64,000 nucleotides of DNA from Prunus persica. Taxonomy: Eukaryota > Streptophyta > Magnoliopsida > Rosales > Rosaceae. Below, piece after piece: positions 24,999 to 37,241 of the stretch; positions within the stretch are counted from its first letter, which is position 1; every line of letters starts with the position of its first letter. The stretch covers positions 25,816,643 to 25,880,642 of the forward strand of contig NC_034010.1 of the NCBI RefSeq assembly GCF_000346465.2, given 5' to 3'. The notes below the pieces were generated by a model. The model searched no databases. It had not been told where the DNA came from and saw nothing but the letters and a program-made list of their open reading frames with translations. The position numbers and the translations under genes are program-made.

Positions 24999-25009
24999 CG
25001 ATGTGGGAC
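24999..25009 (-). promoter_or_regulatory. Upstream sequence element (USE) of the U4 gene
   Basis: GTCCCACATCG on the minus strand is the plant snRNA USE. The gap to the TATA box is about 33 bases, the Pol II class spacing (U1, U2, U4, U5), longer than that of Pol III U6 genes. Confidence 0.88.
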
Positions 25010-25194
25010 AAAAACGAACACCTTAATATTATTTCACAATTCTAATATCAAACAAAAAGCTACCGAGATTTACCACCAAAACTAGGTTACAAAAGAAAAA
25101 TAATAATTTTTTTTAAAATCTCTGATGGGGTTGGGGTTTAGGGTTTTATAACGTTTTTGGAGAAGAAGAAAGCAGAAGAGAGAGGAGGGGAGAG

Positions 25195-26635
25195 ATGAGT
25201 GGGGCAGGAAAACCAGATTTCTTCTACAGAGAGGCTCAACGCCTGGGTTATGTGGCTCGCTCCGCCTTCAAGGTATTGATTGAGTTACGTATTTACCCAA
25301 AAATTGCTGGCTTCAATTGCTACTGATCCACCCATTTTTTGAGCAGCTACTTCAGATACAGAAGCAGTACAAGCTCATAACACCTGGCTCCTCTGTTCTG
25401 GACCTTGGTTGTGCTCCTGGTGCTTGGCTTCAGGTCCCTTTTTCATTTCAAAATCCAAACTTTAATTCCACATACATATTTGCAGGCATAGTCTCATGGA
25501 ATTTCTGGGTTCTGTAATTTTGGCAGGTGGCTTGCCAGAGCTTGGGTCCTGTAAAAAGTGGTGGTCTTGTTGTTGGGATTGATCTCAAGGTCTCATTTTT
25601 TGTTCACTTTTTAGTTAAATTTCCGTGCTTGATTTGTTTGTTCAATACTTTAGATAAAATAACCAGGTTGTGAAATGTGGAATGTGCAGAACAGAAGGTG
25701 AAGGTTCCAGCTGCTCACTGTGATTCGAGGGTTCAAACTGTTTGTGCTGACGTGATGAAACTCCCCAAAGCCCAAGTCAGGGAACTCTCTCCACAGGTAC
25801 TGCAGTATAGGCTTCTTAAAGCTTATGTTAACAGTTATGTTTCAAGGGATCAAAATGCTTGTGCTAATTCATGTCTTTCGCTTGTGGGTACAATTCAAAT
25901 ATTCACAAAAACTCGTCTTGCTGTCTTTTAATTTAAGATTTTGTTCTCCTCTAACCCCGTTTCAGGATGTTTGAATGTGTGAAACAAATCATTTCTTGGT
26001 TCCTTGCAAAATTTTAAGATTGAAAAATCTTTCCATGAATTTCCTACTTATAAAAAACCAACCTTAGTTTTTGTCTAGGCAAGCATGATGTAGGAGCAAA
26101 AAGATTTATGGTTTTGCCATTGTCTTTGTGCAGCAGAAAGGGTTTTCTGTGATACTCTCAGATATGTGTCCCCTCGTTTCTGGGATCACAAGTAAAGATG
26201 CAGCTTTATCGCTCGAGTTAGGCAGGCAAGCACTGGATTTGGCTGTTGGTGGAGCTGCCTTAGCTCATCCCAAAAATGAAATTCAAATGGAGGCAAGTAA
26301 TGATGGGGCAATTACAAGTTCAGATGTTAATGGTGTATTGCGAAGAGGAGGCCATCTTGTGATAAAGCTTTTAGAGAGCGAGGATGTTCAAGGTTCTTTT
26401 TCTAAATCCTTTCTTTTTCCCCCTTTTTGGGTAACATAAGTGGTACTTGCTTCATAAAATTGTGTTGGGATATTTTTTTTTTTACTGTCTTCTGGCTGTT
26501 TGTCTTGTAGAATTCAGCCGGATTTGCAAACCACTGTTTAGAAAGGCATCATTGTTGAGGCCTAAAGCTACAAGACCATCATCAAGAGAGATTTATGTGA
26601 TATGTCAAGGTCTGCAGTCACAGGCAAAGATATAA
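25195..26635 (+). CDS. FtsJ/RrmJ-type rRNA 2'-O-methyltransferase
   Basis: Six exons in frame: 25195-25272, 25347-25433, 25527-25589, 25695-25796, 26134-26392 and 26511-26635, encoding 237 residues, near the size of bacterial RrmJ. The SAM-binding motif is VLDLGCAPGAWLQV. The KDKE catalytic set is visible as K in SAFKLLQ, D in ILSDMCP, K in HLVIKLLE and E in SREIYVIC. A segment GRQALDLAVGGAALA matches the helix after motif IV. The family methylates the 2'-OH of a uridine in the peptidyl-transferase A-loop of 23S-like rRNA. Plant members of this short form are organellar or MRM2-like, but no clear transit peptide precedes YREAQRLGYVARSA, so location is uncertain. A TTTAGGGTTTTATAA telo-box/TATA-like stretch lies at about 25137. 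It is divergent from U4, with 262 bases between starts. Confidence 0.92.
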
Positions 26636-27307
26636 ATCAAGAATGTATCCCGAATTTAGAAGTGGCAACAGTGAGTATTGAAGCCAAATTAATGTAACTG
26701 GTTAGCTTTAGATTTCCTTGTAAAGGTTCTGCTAAAAAGAATTTACCCTTTGACTATGAAGGTTTTATGTTCATCTTCTGTATAATTTTGCAAAGACTTC
26801 TCTCTCCTGAAACAAACATTTGTGAACATTGTAGGCGAGACTAATAAACTAATCAAATGCAAGAGTGTGTGTTCTGAACTGGACCAACAATTTATCTTAC
26901 TGAAATGTTTCTTATGAGAGATTGCCATTAAAAGCTACTGAATGTAGGCTTTATATGATTTTCACTTCCATTTTCATGAACCAAGTTGTGATGGCATACA
27001 CATTTTCCATGTGCTTGGGCTAAAATTGGGATGCGAAAAAGGAAAAGTGGAAAGGAACAACTGATGAAATGTTATATCATTGAATTTCTTAACCTTCAAG
27101 TTTTTACATATTAGACCAGAGACAAAATCCAAGACTTTAGTGTCGAGTAAAAAGAATTAAAAAATGAAAGAAATATATCTGCCTCTCACTACTTATAAAT
27201 CACAGTATCTCCATTTACAAAACAGGATCAGGGAAGTGTCTTCTTATAAATTACAGTATCTCCATTTACAAAATAGGATGAGAGAAGTATCTTCACATGT
27301 GTAAGAG
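26636..27307. other. Convergent 3' UTR region
   Basis: Spacer between the converging methyltransferase and FZR3 genes, probably mostly their 3' UTRs. It contains a 51-bp-period direct duplication at about 27192-27292. No other feature seen. Confidence 0.6.
27192..27292. repeat. 51-bp direct repeat, two copies, in FZR3 3' UTR region
   Basis: CTTATAAATCACAGTATCTC at 27192 recurs as CTTATAAATTACAGTATCTC at 27243, and both continue with CCATTTACAAAA and AGAAGTRTCTT-like sequence. The copies differ by a few transitions. Confidence 0.85.
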
Positions 27308-29664
27308 TCATCGAATCTGAGTTCTTCCTAGTGACCAAAGGCCTGTATCTTTGACTGGTGTCTGAAATACCAAACAAAAAAAGAAAGGATCAGAGATGTA
27401 GTCATTGTAGTTGGAGAGAAGATAATTGATGGATCTTGATATTGATGCTTACATGTGTCTTCACAGACGGGAAGACATTCCAGAATCGTAGAGTCTCATC
27501 CCCAGCACCAGTGACTATTGTCTGCAGTAAAGCAATTTCATTTGAGATTGTTAAGAACAGAAATTTCAGCGTAAGCAAACAAGAGTGTATGCAAAGCAAA
27601 TCTTCAAGCTATAGAAAATGATGCAATACCTGACCATCTGGTGACATTGCAAGGTAAAGAACTCGCATGCTATGGCCAGTTAGAGTGGCAACCTATAAGA
27701 GTGCGTTCCAAAAGCAATTAAAATAGAAATCTTATAACTTGACACAATCCTACTTCTTACGGTTCAACTTGAAAGGAGATCTCCTAAAAAGCTAACCTTT
27801 CCCATGGATGGATACTTCCACACCATGATTTGGTTCTGGGAATATCCATGAGTGCTGACTATCTCATTCACATTCTTACTCCATGCAAGATTGCAGACCT
27901 GGCTTCCGGTGTCTATACTGTTCAATTGGTGGCCATTTGTCGTGTTCCAGAAGCGAATACATCTGTCAGCAGTTCCACCTCCAGATACAAGAAGGCCACT
28001 CTGGTGGGGTGACCAAGCAATGGCCTTGACTGCAGCTGTGTGCTCTGTCAGTCTCAAAGCTGGTTGCTGAGAGTGCTGGTTCCAGACCAAGAGCTGGTCA
28101 CAAACAAGCCACTAAGTTAGCTATTGGCTAACTACCAGTAAAACACAGAAGAGAGCAAGAGAAGATACGAAAAAAGAACGAACAACTTAGTAACATATAC
28201 CTGGTTATCATTGCCACCAGATGCAAGTTCCCTGTCATCATTGGACCATTTCAGCCCACATACCTGAGGAATTGAAATTTTTAGAAGGGTTAGTATTGCT
28301 TGTGTTTGACCAAGAACTGTTTAATTGGTTGTAGGTCATTAAGAAAAAGTCTTTTAAAGTATTCACCTCAGACTTGTGGCCAACAAGCTTGCTGATGCAG
28401 TCGTTTGAGACCCGAAGATCGTGTTGAAGTATGTTCCGGTCCCGGCTTCCTGAAGCTAATATGCGTGAGTTCCATGCCAAGACACCAGTCCTTGTTTGAT
28501 GCCCGCCCATTGTTCGGACCCTCTTGCACTGAGTCCCATCCCAAACCTAGAACAAACGCCACAATTAATGGTCATCTCAGACTCTTTCTTCATGAGAACG
28601 AAAATACTATCAAGTCAAACAAATAGCTACCTGAACTCGACCAAGATTTGTGCCAATTGATAAATATGAACCCTCCTTTGTCCATTGGACAGAGCATACC
28701 CCGTCATTAGGCCCCAAGTCGCACAGTTTTGTCACCTAAGAAAAACAATGTATGACAAACTTCAATCGCAAATTTCACAAACCTATTTAAATAAAGGACA
28801 CTTTGATCAAGACAACTTGCTCATTAGATTTTGCAAACATGGAATGGACAAAATTGAAATCTATGCTATTTTACCCAGTAGTATCAAACTCATTACTTAC
28901 CTTGCTGTTTGATGCACTCCACAGATAAACGCAGGTGCCCAGTCCAACTGCAAGGACATTTTGCGAGGACCAGTCCACAAGGTTCAAGTAAAAGTCATCT
29001 TGAAGTGATGGGGCATCCAGAACCTGCAAATCATTTAGAGCATTTCAAAATCAACCATTGCATTTCCCATATAAACTAGTAAAGTAACATAGCCCTCAAT
29101 ACAATTAACTGACAGAAAGGGATTAAGATTATAGCCTCACATTCAGCTAATTCAGCTAGTTTATTGAACAAATAGGGGTTTAGTTACCTTATGGGGTGTC
29201 TTGGGGACCTTGCGAGGAGGCTTAGGAGGCGTTAAAGACTCGTTAGAAAACCCACTATCATTTCTCAGAATGGACGGCGAATAAGGCGAGTTGGGTGCCG
29301 AGTGATCAGTCTTGAACCGCAACATGTTCTTGCTGGGACTCAGAGGCGACGGCACACCACCACCACCACCTGCAGGAGAAAAAGACCCAAAATCAGACCC
29401 GAAAAGCTCAGATTTCAACAACCTGGCATAGGCCTCGTTGCCGCCTTCTTTGACGGGCGAGGCCTTGTCATTGAGCCCAAATGTGTGAAGCCTCGAGGAA
29501 GATCTGCAAGGTATGAATCTGTCGCTGCAAGTCGAGGACTTGGAGGGGGAAGACAGGTTCGATATAGCCCGAAAAGAACCCGAAAAGGACTCGAGGCGCA
29601 GCGACGTCTCGGACATCCCAGTTGGGAGGTTGAGCCCTGCTTTCCTTGTTTGAGGTGAATCCAT
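27308..29664 (-). CDS. FZR3: FIZZY-RELATED 3 / CCS52B, APC/C activator
   Basis: Nine exons on the minus strand: 29664-29188, 29023-28901, 28735-28631, 28546-28367, 28263-28201, 28093-27797, 27692-27630, 27521-27453 and 27361-27308, giving 476 residues. The N-terminus [17 protein letters not shown] matches the FZR3/CCS52B class more than CCS52A. Visible APC/C motifs are the C-box DRFIPCR (48-54), the Cdh1-specific motif [13 protein letters not shown] (77-89), [16 protein letters not shown] (149-164), seven WD40 blades and the C-terminal IR tail (GRTQIR). The protein recruits substrates such as mitotic cyclins to the APC/C ubiquitin ligase. CCS52B expression is tied to G2/M and M phase in known plants. 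The gene looks complete. The 5' leader carries a (CT)n tract. Confidence 0.96.
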
Positions 29665-30455
29665 TGCTGGGTTTTCTTGGATGATCTGATTCTTGGTTCC
29701 TTGGAAGATTTGGGTTGTTGGGTCTGAAGAAGAATATGATGATATCATATAGGAAATGTTAATGTAATGAGGTTTGAATGGAGATAGAGGAGGCCAAGAA
29801 CCAAAAATGGAAGGAAAGGCCTCTCTCTCTCTCTCTCTCTCTCTCCTTTTCTCTCTGTGTTGTTCAGTGTGGAGGAAGACTTGCAACGGTCGAATATTGG
29901 TGGGGTTTATAGGAGCGGTCTTGGTCTTGGGCTTTGTTTTCCTTTTATTTTTTATTTTCAATAAATATTTGTTATTGTAATATTGTACGCTGTCTGTGCA
30001 ATGTGCATGTACATAAACGTAATGCTCCAACGGTCATTTTCCATTGATCTTTTTTTTGGTCATTTTCCATTGATCGAGCTCATCTAAAGCTGGCAGTCTG
30101 GTTTAGGTTACCAAAACCAAGCCCGTTGCTTTGAATTTTATTGATTTTAATATTTGGCCTCGGGTGCTGCTGAGCCAGAGACGCCAGAGGGAGCTGCCCG
30201 CTGCACCTTTTACCATATATTCTTATCTTTTCTTTTGTGGGTTCGTGATGGAGGTGGTTTGAACGAGCCAAGTATCACTCTCAATAGAGATTCTCTAAAC
30301 TTCACTTCCTAGATTGCCAATATTAACATGTCATATGCATCTACGTTTAACAACTAATAACGTGACAAATTAAGGCAATGTGTTATGGAAAAAAGAGCTG
30401 ATTTCAGTGCCATCTAATAATACACGTACAATAATTAGGGTGGTGACCAAAACAA
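29665..30455. other. FZR3 leader/promoter and ARP5 3' flank
   Basis: The FZR3 reading frame stays open upstream of its ATG to about 30030 with several in-frame Met codons, but the sequence there is low-complexity (RRERERERE from the GA/CT repeat) and lacks family similarity, so it is read as 5' UTR and promoter. A (CT)n tract lies at 29821-29844. The part beyond 30100 is AT-rich ARP5 3' flank. Confidence 0.6.
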
Positions 30456-33400
30456 TCACAATGTGTAATATCGAAATTGGTATCTGCGAACACAGTCTTC
30501 ACCCTTCTCATAATAATCTTCCTTAGTGAAAGTTTGTGTTGGGAAATGGGAGGCGGCAGCGTAAGCAGAAGCTCCACGCCATGCATCTAGAATTGGATCC
30601 AATGCTTTGACTATCCTTATGGGTGAACCACACGGCCTAATCATCCGGATTCCAGCCTCCAAGCGCTCACTCATACCAGGAAACAGACTACTACCACCAG
30701 TCAGAAAGACTGAACTGGTTAGCCTCTCCTCCAGCTCTTGGCCCTTCGTTGGCAGCCTCCTTATCGACACCCCGGCCATCTCATCTAAGCCTGCCTGATC
30801 TATCCCAATCCAGTTGGGATTAAATAAAATTTCAGGGCATCGAAACCTTTCAACGCCAAAAAAGATTTGAAAATCTTCCTGGGTGAGCGGACGAAACCGC
30901 GGTGCTTCAACGGATTGAGGGTTTGTGGTATCCGTTTTGGGGACGAATGTCGGGTCTACTTCCTGCCAAAGCAAAATTATCCAATATAAATAATGACGAT
31001 CAACTGTAGTCACATCCAGCACTTAAGTGAACCAAAGTAAACAGACCTGCAGCCTAGAAGTGAGACGCGCCAGCTCTGCTTCATGCTCATCTGGTGCCTC
31101 ATCATCATCATCGTTATCTTTGCTCATGAGTTTGTATAGTTGCCAATCTTCATCTCTCGCACCAAAAGTATCCTCACCCTTGCCACGATCAAAGGCTGCT
31201 GTTGTCAAAAGGCGCATCCTTTCCCTCTGTGCAGCATTTAATCTCTCACCACGCCCAACACTTCCAGAAAAACTATTTCCATTTGTATGTCCCCCATTTG
31301 TCTTAAGTCGTTTTCGCTGTTCAACTTTCTCAGAAAGATCTTTATATTTAGCATGCAACTGCTCTAAATAAAGCTCTGGGTTTTCTCTACAACAAAGAGA
31401 GAGAGAAGAGCATAATTAACAAGGAGAGGTACACATTCCAGAACTTCTAAAATCATCAGGGGACTCTAGCATACTAAACATGTATTCAAAAGAATAAGCA
31501 TTGTTAAAACCTAAGTGTCGTGCAAATTCAGGCAGAATGGTCTATTCCCTTCTTTTATCCTGCTCTCCCTTCTTCATAATATCCCAACTCAACTGAACCT
31601 CACAAAACCTTATTTTCAACCCCATGTGTTAACTTTCTCTTCTTAAACCCTGACCATAATAAATTGAATTTAAGGAAACAAAAATAAAAGCATAATGATG
31701 TCAGCACATACAAACGTTTTTGCTCATCTTGTTGATTTCTCCTTTCCCGCTCTAATTCTTCTTCATAACGTTTCTGTTTAGCTCGCTGCCGACCTTCAGA
31801 TGTGGTTTTGAGAAACAACTGTCTCTTTTTCTCCTTGACCTGTCAAGAGAACAGTAACAAAGACTAACATCAATGAAGGGAAAACTTAAAGATAATATAA
31901 GGAAAAAGCACTAACACTATCTGGTTGATGCAATCTTCAGATGTTAGGTTATATATAGACATCAAAACAATACATAAAAGTATATACCCAGAGGACTTCA
32001 GGTATTTCGAGTCATAAATAAATGTTCAGAGCAATTAATTGAGTGCAGATTAAATATATAAATCTTTTAAGTGCAGTAGACAACAACTTCAAAATGGTGG
32101 GGAATGTGAAAGACACTTGGCATAAAAGCATACCTGCTCAGGGGTAAGCATGTTGTCAGGGATATTTAAAAGAGGGAACCTTTCGCCTCCTGCAGGATCT
32201 GTCTTCTCCTCAAGCTCAGCTTGTTCAGCCTTTGGTTCACCTTTTGCTTTCAGTAAAGATTGTCTTACCTTCAGAAGGGCAGATTCTACTTCCTGCTTGG
32301 AGACATAGCCAGTGGCTGACAAGAAAGATGGTATATCATGCTCTTCCACCTGTTCAAGCTGCTGCAGAAGAAATTCCAAACCGTGTGATTCATTCTCTAG
32401 TTCATTTATCCTAGAAGATCTCTTCGCCTCAGCCATTTCTCGCAATCGTTGACCTTGTTTCTCTTTTATGGCTGCCTTTCTTGCAATCTCTTCTTCAGAA
32501 GGGGGCTCCTCAGTAGGTGGTGGAACCCATGGGAGCTGCCACAACCTTGTTTTATCCTCAGCTTCCTTGGTCCCTTTCTGTGAGAAAAAATATCAACTGT
32601 TATCTCAAGAAATTTGGATAGGAGAATGGATTGAAAAAGGAAATCCTCAATACCTGAAATAACCGAGCTTCCGACACATAATCTGGGGCAATGTAACAGT
32701 GCTCCATCTTCAGGTCTTCGACTTTCTCCCACGAAAACCTAGCCCTGTTGCATTAAATACACATAATCAGAAATCTTACCCAAGTGGTCTTCATTCAAGT
32801 GATGCAAGTGAAACCAACCAAATTCTACTTACATGTGATGAGGGTATTTGAGCGAAAGAAGCTGCTTCATATAATCTGTGATGTGGTACCCACCGATGTT
32901 AGTTCGGCAGCTTCCTTGATACATAGGTTCGCCGTCAATAAACTGGGAATGAAACACAAAAATCATGGTCAACCTATAACAATCAAGAGAGCAGGCCTCA
33001 GCTGTGTTATCATCTTTGTCAATTTATTATCTATTATGGAAACATATAGATTGGAATTCCATACTGAAGATTTGCTTGAGGCCAATAAGTTTAGATATGT
33101 TTGTATAAAACCAAAACTACATATCCCAAAATGAATCATGATGACACAGCTGATTTGTAATTATATCTACAATCACACAGAGAAGTAATGCATGCTAATA
33201 CGCACATAACTTGACATGCACACCTCAGTCCTGGATATTTTTTTTTACTATATAAGTCGTTACGTAAGTTAAACAAATACCAAGACCCCGAAAGAAAGCA
33301 TACCGGAATAACATGAGTAGTGGTAAATCCAGGACAGATAGCAAGACCATCTTTATCACAAACCCCATGCTGCTGATTATACTTATAGCTGAATGCAGCA

Positions 33401-35028
33401 TCAACACCATATGCTGTAAGTATGGAAATGAAAAGGAAAAAAATCAGGAAAGAAATAGATATAATAACAGAGCCAAAAATACACAGGACCAAAGACCAGT
33501 GTGGAAGCATGTCTGAAGGGGGGTAAAATTTGCAGAGAGTGTTGATACCTATCGATGGAACTCCATATGTCTCAAATAAAAGTTCAGCCATTTTACTACG
33601 AGACTGAAATGGGTTGCATACACATTCAGTAATCAGGATCGAATGATCAATCTGTCCTGCCCTCAAATGAACACAAAGTTAAGAAAAAGTTCTTATGAAT
33701 ATATAGACTGATCTGAAACCTTACATAAAAAAACACAAAGTATTTAAAATAAATAACTATTCATATGTATATCACAATATATTTTTTAAAAGCAAAAAAT
33801 ATGAACACACTATTGCATATCATTCATGCAAACTAATACTGGCCAACATGAACTAGTCTGCTTATATCATGCCATTCTCATATGGTCTTGAAATTACACA
33901 GATGTCGGAACGTGAACCTAATAACTGATCCATTTAACCAAGGAATCCCATAAAGACCAACAACGATACAGGCACACCATAGATTCTACCAAGTTACCAA
34001 CATCGCTAGAGAACCAGAACACAAAACATTAAGGCAGATGAAGAACCTATAGTGTTAGCCATTAAAAGCATGGTGCAAAATGTCATGGGAAACAAGCACT
34101 TGCCTCAACAATTGCCTCAACATAGACTAAAATCATGGTAGAACAAAAAAACAAAACAAAAACTGCTGAAAAGCTAACAGCTAAAAAATCCTTAACAATG
34201 GAAGTCTAGTAAAACGAAGAAACAAACTGTCCATTTTTTATCATACCTGTGATCCGTTTGCGCCCAACCGATCAAAGCCAAAGTCAAGAATCTACAGATG
34301 CAATAGAATATCAGTGAGGCAACAATTCACATATTACTGCAAGCTACACGAGTAATCTATTTTGAACAAAAAAACAAGAATACATATAAAAAATTATTTT
34401 TCTGATTAAACGTGAATCGGAAGAGGTGGATCCAGTGACCAAGATATAAACTTTCAAAATAACGAGTCAGTAGGCAAGATAAATAAGAATTGGGTGCCCA
34501 TAGAATCATTAGTAAACTTACATATTCCATAATTTCAAACTGGAAAACAACATTGCTGTCAAAAGCTGAGCGAGGTCCGGAGCGTGTGCAATCAAAGTAT
34601 TTCAACAGTGTAGGATCATGGTCTCCAACTATGGTCACAGTTTCACCTGCGCACAGAATTTTTATTTTTATTTCAAAATTTTAAAATAAAAATTCGAACT
34701 TCAATAATTACACAAAATTACACATGAACGCGCTTCTTGAAACTTGTCAAACGTGAGTGTACCAGTGGCTTTGTGGCGTGGTCTCTGAACAATGTTGCGG
34801 AAGATAACACGAGGCTCAGTTTCTCCCGCCCATCTGAAAATTTTGACCCAAAAATAAAGAAATTAGCAGAATGACCAGACAATTATGCACGTAGAAGTTG
34901 AATTAGGGTTTTTTGTTGCTCATATACCCGATGCGAAAATAGGAGGCGCCATTGTCAATGACGATGGGAGTAGAAGAAGGGAAGAGCCTGTAATCAGAGT
35001 GCCGTTGAATTTGTGAAATGAAAGGCAT
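30456..35028 (-). CDS. ARP5: Actin-related protein 5 (INO80 complex subunit)
   Basis: Twelve exons on the minus strand: 35028-34928, 34833-34763, 34646-34522, 34291-34247, 33651-33549, 33413-33304, 32942-32833, 32744-32654, 32577-32134, 31839-31712, 31386-31047 and 30962-30456. They join in frame to 724 residues, the size of Arabidopsis ARP5. The actin fold is split: the N-terminal half has IVIDNGASYFRIGWAGE, ITECVCNPFQSRSKMAELLFE and YGVPSIAYGVDAAFS. A long charged coiled-coil insertion (about 265-540; KQKRYEEELERERRNQQ) is the ARP5 hallmark. The C-terminal half carries FFGVERFRCPEILFNP, VFLTGGSSLFPGM and DAWRGASAYAA. ARP5 docks with the INO80 remodeller in the nucleus and is needed for nucleosome sliding and DNA repair. 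The promoter region has GGGCC (site II-like) motifs and ACGTG cores. Confidence 0.96.
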
Positions 35029-36873
35029 TTCTCTTCTCTATAGCCCAAGGCTTTGTCTGTGTGTTATGCCCTATCTTTCTCAACTTCTGCCACAGTTGAA
35101 GTTCAACGATGGTAAAGACGAAGAAGAGACTAGCACAGTACCAAGAGTGGGCCGGGTCGGGAAGTCAAGCCCAAATTGGTTTTTACTCGAACCCGTTTTA
35201 CCGCCAAAGACTGAAACCCGGCCTGAAGGTTCTCGCGCTCTCTACTCCACTCTATTGGGCCCACAATATTTGAAGCCCGCTTTGAAGTTTCTCGCACTTT
35301 CCGCCACGTGTGATGTCCACGTCCCAAAAAGTTACACAGCATTTGCAGCAAGGGTCCCACTATTTTTTGTTAAAAAAGCCCATGCTTATTGGTTCATGGA
35401 CATATAAGAAGAGACTTAGCTGAATTGGACTCAGACGAAGCCCAAAGTTCCGTTGGCAAATGTCAAGTTTTGAAGGTCAACAAATAGAGGCTTTGACTGA
35501 CCAAAAAAAAAAACAAATAGAGGCTTTTAGAAGCTCACTCTTTGTTCTTCAATGCCTTTACAAAATCATCTAATATTTTTTTTAAACAAGTGATATTGGA
35601 AATGGAAGTTTTCTCACACACACTATTAAGGTGCTATAGAGTTCTAACATGAGATTATTGATTTGTAAGTAAATGCTTTTTCCACTAGACTAGACTTTGT
35701 TGGCACAAAATCATCTCATATTACTAAAGCATCATGAGGGTTGATCACTTTATGAATTTTTAGTGATTTTTTTCTTTTTGGTATTTTCAATGATAACGAT
35801 TTTAACAAAATATGCCCTCACTCAATCAAGAAGGGGCGAGAGAGGATCGAGCACAATACTTTAAGTACAAGGATAAATGATACTGTTGGAATTGAACCTT
35901 TGACCTATATTTATTGGTTTTTAATTGCAACAAGACGCAAACTTAAGACTTAAATCTTTACCCCCACCCCTCCCAAAGTCACTCGAATTATGGCAAAGAA
36001 AACTTGGAAATCATGACAAATGGTTTTGATCAGAAAATGTAAAAATGAAAGGGAAGGAGAAATGGTTTTTGCGCTTTCCTTTGTATGAAAAGTACTTACA
36101 GAATTCTATGTAGAATCTTTAGTAAACTCGTGTAACATGTAGTTGGTGAAACTCTAGAATAATAAGTGATATATAATTGAGGGATCACATGTGAAAGGGA
36201 AGGACAAATAAAAGTAGTGATAAAGAGTTTGAAACTAAGGGGTGGTGATGAACCATGGCAGGTGAGGGATGGTCCTTTGGGGATTGAATTATTGTACCAC
36301 TGGCTATCGCAGAAACCAAATCTCACTGATTAAAGAGCAATTTGGAGTACACATTTTTGGTCTGGCATTACTGTCCGACTCGGAATCATTCAGGTTTCCG
36401 ATAGATATCATATGTGTGCATCGCTAGCATTGGATCCCACTATCTTCACTCTTCATGTGGATTATTTTAAATTTTCATGGTGTTTAAAATTTCTCTTCTT
36501 CAATGAACCCAAAAAAGCTCTTTTTGATTAATCACTTAAGTTGAAAGGGCTTTTGATCTTCGAAGCCAAAACGCTCGCTATTTGATGCGTACCTCTTTTG
36601 TAGAGAAATACTTGTGTGAAAACGGGAGTGTCACTGTTTTGTATGAAAACGCATGACAATTTATGATTAACTAGAGATAACTAAAAACTCTTATTCTCGT
36701 TTCATACAAATTTTTGTTTTCTGTTTTTTGTACTTTGGAAGAGAGAAAACATGGGCTCTCCTGTTTTAACCAGTTGCATTTTGGACACGCACGCGCAAAG
36801 TCCCAAACAACATGATCACTTTCGTACCAATTAATAATACCAATGGCAAATGCAATGGCAAGTTGTAGAAGCC

Positions 36874-36902
<29 letters not shown>
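36874..36902. repeat. (GA)n microsatellite
   Basis: About 14 GA units in spacer. Confidence 0.9.
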
Positions 36903-36904
<2 letters not shown>

Positions 36905-37161
36905 GAGAAGAGAGATGATATGGCTCCAAATTTAACTGACATTTTCTTAGATGTGTTTTGTGCTGATGTAACGTGGCGTCATATCATCACATCTGATGGA
37001 ACAAAATGGCCAGATAAATAGGGTTTGAGAAAAAAGATATTTGAAAGGCTAGCTTTTCAGCTATGAGGCTATATTTTTGCATGGCATCATCAAAAACATT
37101 TACTACTCTCTCTGCAACGTACGTTTTACTTTTACCCTTCTCATCAAACCCACCCACCCAT

Positions 37162-37163
<2 letters not shown>

Positions 37164-37197
<34 letters not shown>

Positions 37198-37198
37198 G

Positions 37199-37239
<41 letters not shown>
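37164..37239. repeat. Compound (AT)n-(GA)n microsatellite
   Basis: About 14 AT units followed, after a short interruption, by about 19 GA units. Confidence 0.95.

Positions 37240-37241
<2 letters not shown>

Noticed and set aside
29302..29658. 118-codon frame antisense to FZR3 exon 1
   Set aside because: Arg-rich shadow of the Ser/Pro-rich FZR3 N-terminus on the other strand.
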